From NCBI GenBank assembly GCA_003118195.1, contig BEXV01005152.1, forward strand, positions 1-16,226: DNA of 16,226 nucleotides. The letters are read 5' to 3'. Positions within the stretch are counted from its first letter, which is position 1. Each line of letters starts with the position of its first letter. Below the pieces are notes generated by a model. The model was not told the DNA's origin. It saw only the letters and a list, made by a program, of their open reading frames with translations, and did no database searches. Of this stretch, positions 1 to 12,200 are shown in pieces. This stretch comes from Hemicentrotus pulcherrimus. Lineage: Eukaryota > Echinodermata > Echinoidea > Camarodonta > Strongylocentrotidae. The position numbers and the translations under genes were made by a program.

Positions 1-19
1 TAGGGTATCTTCAACCTAC

Positions 20-225
20 CTGGACCTCTTCCCCATTACCTCCCCTAGGAGGGGGCCTGCCTGGCTTGGCAGGGCGTGGCGGCCTCTTTGGTCTCCCTGA
101 CCCCTCCTGCAGCTCTACAGTGGGAGAGGGTGTGCCTGATCGTGACCCAGCACCGAGGGTTGGTAGGAGGGGTGCCTGGAGCTCTGGTTTGAGGGATCCA
201 AAGTCTTGACCATTCTCGTCTTCCT
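20..225 (-). CDS. SYNJ1: Synaptojanin exon 16 of window (start of proline-rich tail)
   Basis: Encodes [20 protein letters not shown], then a Ser/Pro/Arg-rich stretch ending [20 protein letters not shown] and GEEVQ. This fits the proline-rich C-terminal region that binds SH3 proteins (amphiphysin, endophilin) in known synaptojanins; [16 protein letters not shown] offers several PxxP motifs. The acceptor chosen is CGCCTCCAG, because the two bases AG after it complete a Glu codon with the G left by exon 15. The donor is CAG|GTAGGT. Low conservation makes this acceptor less sure than the others. Confidence 0.8.
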
Positions 226-3200
226 CTGGAGGCGGTGAAGAGACAGGAATAGATAACAACAAAAATGGATAATAACAATGCTAATAATAGGCATTTTTAT
301 GGCGCCATGTATCTAGAAATCTTATTCTGAGGCGCACTAATTATTACCCCAGCTTTAGCCTAGCTGCCATTACAGCGCTCAAGCATTTCAAGGAACTAAT
401 TCCAGGTGCCCATTTACCTTACCCAGGTCGAATGTGGCATATGAAGATTTATGCCTTGCCAAAGGACATTAATGCTGTGTCGGGGATCGAACCACGACCT
501 TTGAATTTCAAGTCAAATGCTTAAATCACTCAACTACAACACTTCTGAGAAGACAAACATGATGATGAGAAGGAATTACAGGAATAGATCATGAACTAGT
601 AACTGTCCTGTATGGCTGATGATTTGAATATCTTAAGTCCAATTGTCTCTGCTTTCTTACATCATTCTCCTCATTATTTTTATCACCATCATCATAACCA
701 GTATTGTTTTCAATCATTTCGCAGCAGCATCATTATCAGCGTTGATGTCATCACCCTTATTACTACTGTTATCATAATCATCGTCATCCCTAAAACCATC
801 ATCACCATAACCATCATCATCACCATCATCATCATCATCATTATCATCATCATCATCACCAACACCATCACCACCCTCACCATCGTACTAATTATCGCAG
901 AACTGCCATCACCATAACCATCATCACCATTACCATCACCATCACCATCATCACCATCACCATCATCACAATCACCACCATCATCATCATCATCATCACC
1001 ACCATCAATATCACCACCACCACCACTAACACCTTCCTCATCCTCATCTACTGAAATCTAAATTCTTTTAATCACCTTCCAAGTCGAAGCTCATCGATGG
1101 CACATCAAAGGATTCTCCTAGCAGACTGCTAGACACCGGGTTGAAAAGCCTCTCCGTGTTTGGACTGCACATCGCCAGTTCCTTCTCCAGGAGCTCCAGC
1201 CACTTCTCCATCTTGAGCTTCACATGAAGCACCTTGTGTCCAATCTAGGGTCAAAGGTTAGGTTAAGGTTATACAGTGAAACCTGTATATATAGAGACCG
1301 CTCAAGGGAGACAATAAAGGTGGTCCTTACAGGCAGGTGGTCTTCATATACATGAATCACAATATGCCCATGTCCAATCTAGGGTCAAAAGTTAATAATA
1401 CAGACCGCTCAAGGGAGACAAGAAATGTGGTCTTTATAGGCAGGTGGTCTTCATGTACAGGTTCCTTCAGCATATGTTTCAATGATAAACCATTTCAAGG
1501 GAAACAAAAGAGTGGTCTTTATAGAAAGGTGGTCTTCATGTACAGGTTCCTTTAGTATATGTTTCGATGAGAAAATCTTCTCAAGGGTAACAAAATAGTG
1601 GTCTTTGCAGACAGGTGGTCTCTCTACAAAGGTAGTCGCTAAAGGAGGTTTTGACTGTATACACATGATGCACGTGAATGAGCTCATTATACAATCTATC
1701 CCCATTCGAGTTGAGGCTGTATGCATCTATCGTACAATTAACCCTCACTGTACTGGGCTATTTTGAGCACTCTCTGACTGGGGGGGGGGGGGGCCCGGTG
1801 CCTAAATTTAAAAAAAATTTAAAATTTCCTTTTNCGGTTTGGTTGTTGAGCTTATCCCGGGCTGATAGAGCACTGGGTCCATGCCGGAAAGTGACCAGCA
1901 TGTCAGATCCAACGAACCTGTGAAATGGCGATTACGATTAGAAAGTTATCATAAAGTAAATGAGGTATGAAACTATGATTGAGGATATAAACTGAAGAGT
2001 AGTTGCACAGTTTTCAGGAATGGTGTACGACACATTCGATCTTGCAGCGATTGCTCAGAGTCAATTTCCTACACTAATGCGTAACCCCGTTTCTAACAAT
2101 AAACCTGAACTTGAAAAACAAACTAAAGCAATTGTCGCAAGAGCAAAGGTCGGGTCACCTCTCAAAAAAATAAGAAATATGAGAAAGAAGGTTAATTTGG
2201 TTGATATTTTAAAAAATGATAGAAAACTGTTTAGAACTAAACAAATGACATTCTGATTTTCAACAATGATGAATTTTGCGATCAGTACATGTTTTTTCAG
2301 GCCAATTCATTTGGAGCGTATGATCGCGGAGCATTAAGGAGATTTACTTCCAGTAACAATTGATCATAATTCGCTTATAAACGCAGTCAGTCATCTGATA
2401 AAAGACACCCGTTAGAAAGAGGCATAAAGATAAAAGGGCGAGGGAAGCAAAGACATATTTAACTAGGCCTATACATTGTAGCAATAGCATGTAAATCAAA
2501 ATAAAAGAGGGTGAAATTAAACTTCATACAAATCAAGAGAATACTGAGCTGCCGTTTCAAGTAATTAAAAAAATTTGGTATAATGTACTACTTAGTATGA
2601 AGAGGGTCGGTTCTGTGAAATACAATTATATGATACAAGTTTATTTAAAACCTAGGGATAAGTCTTTAAAGCTATTTGATAGCATAATTGAATTGTGGGT
2701 TAATTGTAGTATCCAATATACATCATGATTTCAGGTATACATTATTAATCCTATTTCTACAGCACCCCCAGCTACACACTGGCCATGGAACGTTCGTGTT
2801 CCATGGCTGGGGTGCTGTAGAAATAGGGTTAAGCATGTACTGCCTAAAATGCAATGTCCCAAATTGAATAAAGTTTATGAATAACCCTGTATTTTAGTTC
2901 ACAAGAGATGAGTAAGGAAGGGTATTGGACTATTGCTGTGTCTTTCAGCCAGACCTGCTCCACAGATTCGCAAGTTAATCCCAGCCCGACGACTAAGGTC
3001 ACCCTGAACAAGGGGAACACTTGGATCACTGTCTGACTTTTTTTTATCTTGACTTCAGACCAAGCTTAAATCCAGGGTTGGGTTGAAATTCAGTGGAATA
3101 CAGATTTCACAGTCTCACCTGACGAGGATAGCTTCTCCCTCTGAAGCAGTCAGATCCAGCACCGCGTCAATCTCATCATCAGCAAACACTACCTGGTTGC

Positions 3201-6200
3201 CATGGTGATCTGTGAGTGAAAGGATGACGGTGGCGTCCGGCGGGCCCTGCTGGCAGAAAACGTCGTGGAAGATAGATTCCCTGGTGTCTTCGTCGACGAG
3301 CTGGACTTCCACTTCGATAATGGCTACCACAGGTCTGTACGCATATGCATAGACAAGAACAAACTGATTTAAGAGAACGAGTTGGGTCAGTCGTCAAAGC
3401 ATGCCTGTCGAACCAGAGATCATGGGTTCTAATCTAACTTAGGCAGATGAGTGAAGCCTGCGTTGTGTGCTAGCTTACCTCTGTCCTGGGGAGTGTTTCA
3501 CAAAGATCCTATGTTGAACTTATCTCTAAGTTGGACTATCAATTATGGAAAGCCGTTAGCATCTATGAAAGTATTTTGTAAAAGCTATTTTAAAAAAGCT
3601 TTTAGAAAGGCGTAAAAGCTACTTTAAAAAGGCATAAAATGTGGATTCAAACCATTCATATTTTCTATTATCAAGGAGATTTCATTTTCTTGATGTGGAA
3701 TTTTTAAAAAAAGTCTATAATTTTCACTTTTAAAAATATATTTTATCTAATGCCTCTCCATAATTTTTAAGCTTAACTTAGAATTAAGTTCAACTTAGGA
3801 TGTTTGTGAAAAAACCCACCGCTCATGCCCCTCTTTTTCCTTGAGGTGTTTCATGTAGCAGCGTCACATGTACAAAGCTAAGATGATGCGAGCAATGGTT
3901 ACGCGCCAAAAAGAGTGGTGTGCAGTATAATTCCCTGTTGTATGTGATGTACCATGCAAATTGCTGTCTTGGGCACATATAAGAAATTGACGAGTGTCAC
4001 ATGACAGCTCCTTAGCCAATAGGGTGATCTCTAACAAATACCCTTACCGTAGCTATAAACCTCATTGTGAGTCACCAATGGTCAATTTCTTCAAAAAAAA
4101 ATTGTTGTTAATTTTGTTGGTTATACAGTCAAACCTGTATATAAAGACCACCTGCCTATAAAGACCACTATTCTTGTCTCCCTTGGGTGGTCTTTATAGA
4201 CAGGTTTCACCGTATCAACAAATTAAAGAAACACTCCTTAGAGAGCAATTAAAGAGTATTGATGGCCTGGTGGTAGAGTCGCTGCCCGGCAAGCAGTAGA
4301 TGCAGGTTCAAGTCCCGCTGGTTCCAAGATTTTTCCTGACTTGTTTTTCAATACAGATCGGTCAATCAATCTTATTTACTGGGTGTAAGCCACAAATATG
4401 TTTAAATAATTAAAGGAGTAGTATACCTGTGATCAGATGTCTTCAGTTCAGCACGACCATAGTGCAATACATGACCCGAGTCCCAGTTATCAGGAAAAAC
4501 TTCAAACGGATCTACACAGGGAGAGAGAGAGACAGTGCACTATCCTTTACACACAAGACAACAAGACCTATAAAGATGTTCGTGATGACAATCTGCACCT
4601 ACTTTTGTAACTTGACATTAAATATGTTTTTTGCGTCATAAATGGTCCTCTCAAAGCTCATGATACAGTGATCAGAGCAACACCAAAACCCTTTTTGGAG
4701 TTTTAAAGAATTAGTTAGTAGAACTTGTGGAGTTAAATCATTCAGAAATGTGAATATCAGTCAAAAGATAACCAAGAAAATCAGACTTATAGCAACATAC
4801 AGTGCTTCTCCAATTTATGTTGTTTATAGTACCAATATAACGGGCAGAACACTATAAAACAAAGTTATCTTTCGACCAAACAAATATGCTATAAATCAAA
4901 GCATGATTATAAACAATTGGTGTTGCCAATTTGAGATGTTCCTTACTATCGGAGCTTTGTTTGAAGTAGAATGGTTTGTGTCTCCTCCATAGGATGCGAT
5001 CCGTCCAGGCGGGTGTCCGCATCTTCTCGCTGGTATCGTAATCTTCCGAGAAGAGGTCGTACTTGTAGGTCGGTGCAAAGCGGATGGTTCCTTCTGCAAA
5101 CCCTTGGAATGTCTACAAAACAGACAAATACAAAGTTCATACTTGACTATTAGTGCAGTAATGGTTTCATGAAGGTGTTTCTCAACTTTAAGTTGGACGT
5201 AACTATGGCAGGCCGTTTATGCCACTGTTTGCTCTTACCATTTACTGGTATGGGTTTCTCAAGGGACATACAAACTGGGTCATAAATCTACACCATTTAT
5301 TTTTTTTGATAATTAATTTTTGAAGGACAAAAATATGAACTAACATCACTTGAGAGAACAATGGTAAGAGCAACCACTTAAAATAGTTAGATGGATGGCC
5401 TGCCATAGTTAAGCCCAACTTAAAGTCAATCTTAGTCTTCGTGAAAACAGTCAGACCGCAGCCGGTGCGAAAACCCTCTAATTTACTCAGCACGTATGCA
5501 AGAATTTACGTGTCTTGAATATGTAATGAGTAGTGCAGACGGTCTTCCCGATCGGCAGTTTTTGCCTTTATAATTGTTTCTCATGAAATGGGTCTTATTT
5601 TAAAGATAAGAAGTTGCACTCTCTATATACTTATATGACAATCATGGTAGATATATTTTGGAAACAGATATTTCGCCTTGAAAATGGGGTTTTTCGACAA
5701 TAAATCTATCTAAAGAGTAGGGCTGATTTTCACATAGAAATCATTCTTGCGTCAAGAAGATGTTATAATCAGCATAAAGCATAAATATTTTTCTTTACAA
5801 TGATATAAAAATTATTTTATTTTACGCTGTACCAAAGTCAGGAACCAAAAAAAATCACGCTCATGTTTATGAATAATTAAAAAAAGTAGTCAACTTTGCC
5901 GATGTGATAATACAGCGTTCTGATTGGTCAACTACGTCAACTACGTCATATATGTTCCGCTTTGGTTTATTAACGTTCTGAAAACCATATTTCAGTAACC
6001 TAGTTTTGTGGCGTGCGCCTGTAATGCACGTGCGCGTAAGCAGTCATGGCAACCGATAGCAATGATCTAAGGACCCTGGATCAAATACGTCGTTTGCCCT
6101 TCTGGTAATTATTTTCTACAATATGTCTTTTTTAATCATTTTTCTTATTTTTTTCGACCAGTCTGTGGCGCGGCGGAGGTCCCTGGAGTTCAATAATCAG

Positions 6201-9200
6201 TTATACATTGTCATTGCTCAGACGGCGAGCGTGCACGAGTATGAAATCACACAATTTTGCGCCATCATAGAAAAAACAATTTGGTAATTTCCGGGTTTTT
6301 AGGGTATTAATTATTATGATTATAAAGAAAACATGATTTTGCGTCAATTAGGTTTTGACATTATTTTGATCAGTGACTTTTCATCTTTCCAACAAATCTC
6401 AAAGTAAACAAATTAATTATGTACCAAAGTCAGGAACCAAAAGCGAAATTCAGGGTACAAAATAGCTGTTGAAATGTTACAAAAATAACGACCATAAAAG
6501 TGGTGAAAAAAGATTGTTTCAAAATTGTAAAATATGGCAAGTTTCATATCAAACTGAAGCTGAAGATCTCTAGAGTAATTACCGTTGTGTGATGCCATGC
6601 TGACTAAAGTTATGGACCACAAAAGCAAGTATTTGTACACCCTTACAAATCTCACAGAAAATCTCGTGAATTTCAGCACACGTGAATGCACGAGATTACC
6701 AAAGAGACGCTGAATAAAAATCAGCGTACAGCCTCATTATCGCGCACGCTGCGGTCTGACTGAAAACACCCAACAGGAACGTAGAAAGTAACCCTTGGAA
6801 TGTCTACAAAACAGACAAATAAAACGTTCATACTCGACTATCAGTGCAATAACGGTTTAATGAAGGTCATTATACATCCATTGACCGTAGAAAGTGATAC
6901 CGGTAGTGATTTAAAATCAATTACTGGTAGTAGATCTACCCTTCCCACTAGAAAGTTCATATGCTCTCCCCGGGATCATGATCAGGGCCCCATTTCACAA
7001 AACTTGTCATCAATGACAAATTACATTTCTTGTTAAAAGCTACTAAAATCGTGGCATTTGATTGGCTGAGAGCAAATTTGCCATATAAATGTAGCATTTC
7101 TTATTGATGACAAGTTTTATGAAACAGGGCCCTGATTTGTGCAAAAACTGGATCCCCAGAATGAGCATCAGACCACCTGGGGGCCGTTTCACAAAGCCTA
7201 TTTTCAATGACAAATGACTAAAATCAGTGACAAATCTGCTGATAACCAATTAGAATCAAGGATTTCACTAACTTATAACAGAAACTGTCATTTGTCACTT
7301 ATGACAAGTTTTGTGAAACACCTCCCTGTTCTTTACAACGAGGTTCCACTGCATTATATTTGACATGGTAATGAATTTCAAAAGACTGGTCACCTAACAC
7401 CTCTCAGCCCCAGTGACACTTACATTTCCTTTGCGTCTTTCTAGCAAGAGTTGGTCACATTCTATATTTGACATGGTAATGAATTGCAAGAGACTGGTCA
7501 CCAAACACAGCTCGACCCCAGTGACACTTACATTCCCTTTGCGTCTCTCTATCAAGAGTTGGTCACATTCTTTGAGAGCCTCGTAATCATGGATGGCCAC
7601 AAGGTCCTTCACCTCGTCGTTGTCTTTATCAATCCGATAGTTGAAGTCTCCGCACCAGAAAACATAGTCATGGCTCTCTAACGTACGACCCTAGGGGAGG
7701 AAAATGTCAAGAATGAAAGCGTTATTAAAGAGGAATCCAACCTTTGTAATAATTTCATTTGTTTAGAAGTGAAAAAATATGAGGAACAGGATGGTGAAAG
7801 TTTGAAATAAATCCCACCAATAATAAGAAAGTTATTAGTTTAAGTATGAGATCACTAAATCTATGGAGGTCACAAATTGGCATTTGGTCACTGGATAATG
7901 ACATAGTCAATGACAACTCTCCCGTTTGTCACAAATTTGTATTTTTCTCAAAAGCGGCTTCTCCTTTGGGGCACGTCTCATAATGAACGATAGGTAGCAT
8001 TATTAAAGGTTCTCTAAAAAGAAAAGATTCAGAATCATACATTGTTTTAAGTTGACATATTAGTCATTTGGGGTTGGAACAAACAGAAATTTGTTCAGCA
8101 CTTTGTGACTCTACCGATTCAGCCAATTTGCAGTGCTCATACGTATAGAGATTAAAAGTATGGAAAATTCATAACATTTTCATTTTTTGTCCAATTTTGT
8201 TCAAACTGTCACCAATCTGCTTCTCTGATTGGGCTGTTTTTTCTTCTTTTAGAGTAGTTTCCTTTAAGGTTGGATTACCCCTGAAACATTCACTCTTGAA
8301 TCCATGCAATTCATTATTAATCCACATGAGTTTAACAGAAATATGGCACAGTATAATTGCTGTCAATCTTCCTCATAGAAACATGCAGGACTCTATGAAG
8401 ATTTTCCTCAGATATATGGATTGTTCTCTCCACCCCCCCCCCCTCCCAAAAAATTGATTAGAACTATTAGGATACTTAATAACAATAATAATATTTGTTT
8501 CTTGTATAGCGCATATCTATGCACTTTCAAATTAGGAGATGATTACCCAAGCATAAGCAAAGCTACCATTACGGCGCTCTCTCCGCTAGACCATGAGACC
8601 TCTAAACCTCTACTTACCATAGGAAACATGATCTTGGAGCTGATCTCTGCGTAATCGTCGTTCCTATCTTTGATGTGCGACTGGCCGGCGGCTAGATGGG
8701 CACATACAAAGCACATGGACGTCCCATGGAACACGAACCGGATAGCCACGCCCCCTTTATTGCCTGCTGCCCCCTTTAGTCCAGTCTTGACAGTGTCTAC
8801 TGCTACATCCCTGTATCAAATGCACCGTTTAACAACATTAAATCTGAGATGCATGGCCCTACATGTTATCAGTGTCTGTGATATGGTGTAATATTGAAGC
8901 CCTAAAGAAATTACGCTTCAAAATGATCATGAAGTGCCTCAAAAAAGTAAAAATATTTGAGTGACCGCTTTTAAAATTACTACATTTTTTTCTAAAAAAA
9001 CGGTTTTAAAAAAATTAATTAAAAAGCCGACTATAGATATCAATTTTTGGGGGGTCTGTCTTAAACGGCAATACATCTTTTTTGTTCAGGCCTAATTGGT
9101 AAGTACAACTTAGAGTTAAGTTCAAATTAGGATATTTGTGAAACACTCCCCAGGTCTGAGAGAAAAGAAAGCAATTATACCTGATGAAAGGTGCATGCTG

Positions 9201-12200
9201 AGGTCGGATAAAGATGTAGAGACACACACCAACAAGCTGTTCACACACTAGTAAAACGTATTTGTGATCTCTGGATAGCGACTTCTGGAGCTCTACGCCC
9301 CATTTTCTTTGGTTTGTTGTACTGCAAAGAAAACAAAAAAGAAGAAAAAACACATGTATGATATCAAAAGTAGTTATGAAAGATACTAAATGTACATGTA
9401 TATAGTATTTTGGGGTTTAAATATCTGTATTGATCTTTCATGTCTCTCTCTCTTTCTATCTTTCTCTTAATGAATCCAGCAATTATGGTATAGTGAGCAA
9501 TAAGAATTACCACTTCTTCAACCCCGATGGCATAATCTATATATCAATATATCTAATCATCTATTCTATCTCTTAATCTTTCTAATTATATATCTAATTG
9601 TATAAACATCTATTCATCTATCTACATGTATCAATCAAACTATCTATTTATCCACAGGTTTCAATCTTTCAATCTATCTATCTATCTATCTATCTATCTC
9701 TATATCTATCTATCTACCTACCTACCTACATGTACATGTACCTACCTACCTACCTACATGCATTTATATATCTGTCGGTCTGTCTATCTATCTATCTACA
9801 TAGCTGGCTGTCTGTCAGTCTGTCAGTCTGTCTGTCTACCTTTGTATCATCTATCTATCTATCTATCTATATCTCACTGTACTAACCTTGCGCTGATGAT
9901 ATTGCCTGCGTTCAGATCCACCATTTCTTCAAAGCCGATCGCATAGATGTCATTAGGGACTGAGTAGTCAACCCCCATCTCGGAGCAGCCTACACAAGAA
10001 AACAAACATCAATAACTTACATTTTTCTAACAATTTTTGAAGAAGGAAGCTTAAAGGTAAAGACAAATTTGGAAACGCCCCCTCTCAAAAAATAAAATGG
10101 AAGCTCTTGTTACCAATCATGTGAAAGAAAATGTTTTGATTAATACGTGATGATACAAATTTTGCCAGGAAACTGCCTACGAATTGATATATTTGGTAAA
10201 TTATTATATCTATCCAGACTATATAGGGTAGTCCCATTACATCTTTCTGTGTACAGTGCTTGTAACTTTACCAAGATTGGGCTAATTTTCTTATCATTTT
10301 GATGATTCCAGAACCTTGCAGTACACACCAATACTTATATGCTAGATGATCAACCTTTTCAGATCGATTCCACAATATTTCTTTCACAATGCAATCGCAT
10401 GCAAGAACTGGCCATTACTTTTAAAGGGATCCGGTAACTTTGTCTCAGATTCTGAAACAAAATTCAGGATTTAGCTCATGATGCAATGATAATTATAAAC
10501 CTTTAGGTCAGTCAGGAACCCCATGAATTTTACAAGCTGATCGCCTGTTTGATTATAAAGATATTTATGATTGAAATTACAAATTTTGAAAACCGTTTGC
10601 CCGACGGCTTTCATAACACTACAGTCTAGTAGGGAAAATGAGTGTGGTAAAACCGGTCACTCAAAGATTTTTACTATTTTGAGGCACTTCTTGATCATAT
10701 TGAAGCGCAATTTTTTTAAGGGCTTCAATATGTCACCATAACACAGACACTGATAAGACATAGGGTCGTGTATCTCAGATTTAACGTTGTTAAACGATCC
10801 CTTTAAGAGAGTACTAGACAGATACCTTGCTTGGATAAATCTTAACGTTTTCTTACCTCAGTAATTTCCTCAACTAACTGTCAGACAGAGATTCATTTAA
10901 CAACAACAAAAGCGACACCTACAAAATCCATCACAACAGCAACAACACTCACATCATCGACCATGTCAACAACTTCATAATCCAAACAACATAAAAAACA
11001 CATCAACAATATCATCAACAACAATACTAATAAGAACATCAACAAAAACATCAACATTAACAATAACAACAAAAACATAGCAGCATCAACAACATTAACA
11101 ATAACAACAAAAACATAACCAGCAGTATTAACAACATACAAAAATAACAGAAACGATAGAAACAGCATCAGCATCAATAACAATATCATCAACAATATCA
11201 ACAACGGCACAACAAGCAGCAGCAACAATGGTAATAATATGAAGCAAGTTGTTGTCACCTTGGTTAGTTTCCTCCACTATCTGTGGATTATCAAGAAGCC
11301 AGTCGGTGAGAGATTCGTTCTTGAATGCAATGTTGTGCGAGTTTTTGCCTCCGTTTACATTCCACGTCCCCACGCAGATCCTGAAACGGGAGCTCGATGT
11401 GAAATCCCCCTCTCTCTCACACACACCTTGCAGGATGTCAGGAGAAGCTGGAAGAGAAAGAGAGAAGAAAAATAATAATCCAATTTCATACAGCACTTAA
11501 AACCCTGCTGCACTAGTTTAGACAGGAGGGATTAGACCTCCCTGCATGGTCACTGACAGGTGGTTATCTCATCAAATAAGCTCTCAATTAACATAAGAAA
11601 AAGGGGATTATGGGGGACCAACGGGTACAGCTTAGGCATCGTTGGCTATGTATAGGGCTCAAGTAGATACCAGTAGTGCAGCCCTGCTATCTCACCATGT
11701 AAATGACTGCTAGGGAGGAGTGAACTAGCCTTGTTGGCCAGGCTCCCTACCAAGGAGCTCCCAAGTAGAAGGACATCTATAGATTCTTGCTTGGTGCCAT
11801 CAAAGAAGTTGTTTTGGATGGTCCGGGTCACCGACCTCGCACCATCTCGTAGCTTACCCGCCTGTGAGAAAAGATTAAAGATGAAGAAACAAATAAACAA
11901 ATAAATTAAATCAAAATCAAATCAAAGTTGAGTTCTGGTCATGCATTGTGAAAGAAAAGTTATGGAGTCGATCAGAAAAGGTTGATCAGCTAGCATATAA
12001 ATATTGGAGTGTACTGCAAGGTTAAGGAATCATCAAAATGATAAAAAATTGGGCCCAGTCTTGGTAAAGTTTAAAGCACTGTACACAGAAAGATGTATGT
12101 GGAACTACATGAACATGTGGCATAAAAATTTGTCCTAATTATGATGTTTCATGCTACATTTAGAATATTAAGGCATTTGAAGAGCCATGCTTTTCAGGCA

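Noticed and set aside
612..917. Ile/Thr-rich plus-strand frame
   Set aside because: Translation of the CAT/CAC microsatellite.
1229..1244. Alternative exon 15 acceptor after ACACAAG
   Set aside because: It would need a different start and lacks a pyrimidine tract; the CCCTAG acceptor at 1245-1246 has a CT-rich tract and keeps phase 0 with exon 14.
2844..3029. Minus-strand frame considered as the exon after exon 13
   Set aside because: The translation has no similarity to the RRM-like region. The true next exon (1836-1917) matches FVEDKMWVTF-type sequence and the required split codon.
4260..4335. Possible tRNA gene
   Set aside because: A and B boxes are present, but the acceptor stem does not pair and the T stem is imperfect; a tRNA-derived SINE relic fits better.
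9598..9946. Overlapping Tyr/Ser/Leu-rich plus-strand frames
   Set aside because: Produced by the CTAT/CTAC/CTGT microsatellite; they also run into exon 7 on the opposite strand.
10893..11258. Leu/Val-rich minus-strand frame resembling a membrane protein
   Set aside because: It arises from the AAC/ATC microsatellite in the intron after exon 6, not from a transmembrane protein.
11239..11500. Plus-strand frames opposite exon 6
   Set aside because: Shadows of the conserved 5-phosphatase coding sequence on the minus strand.
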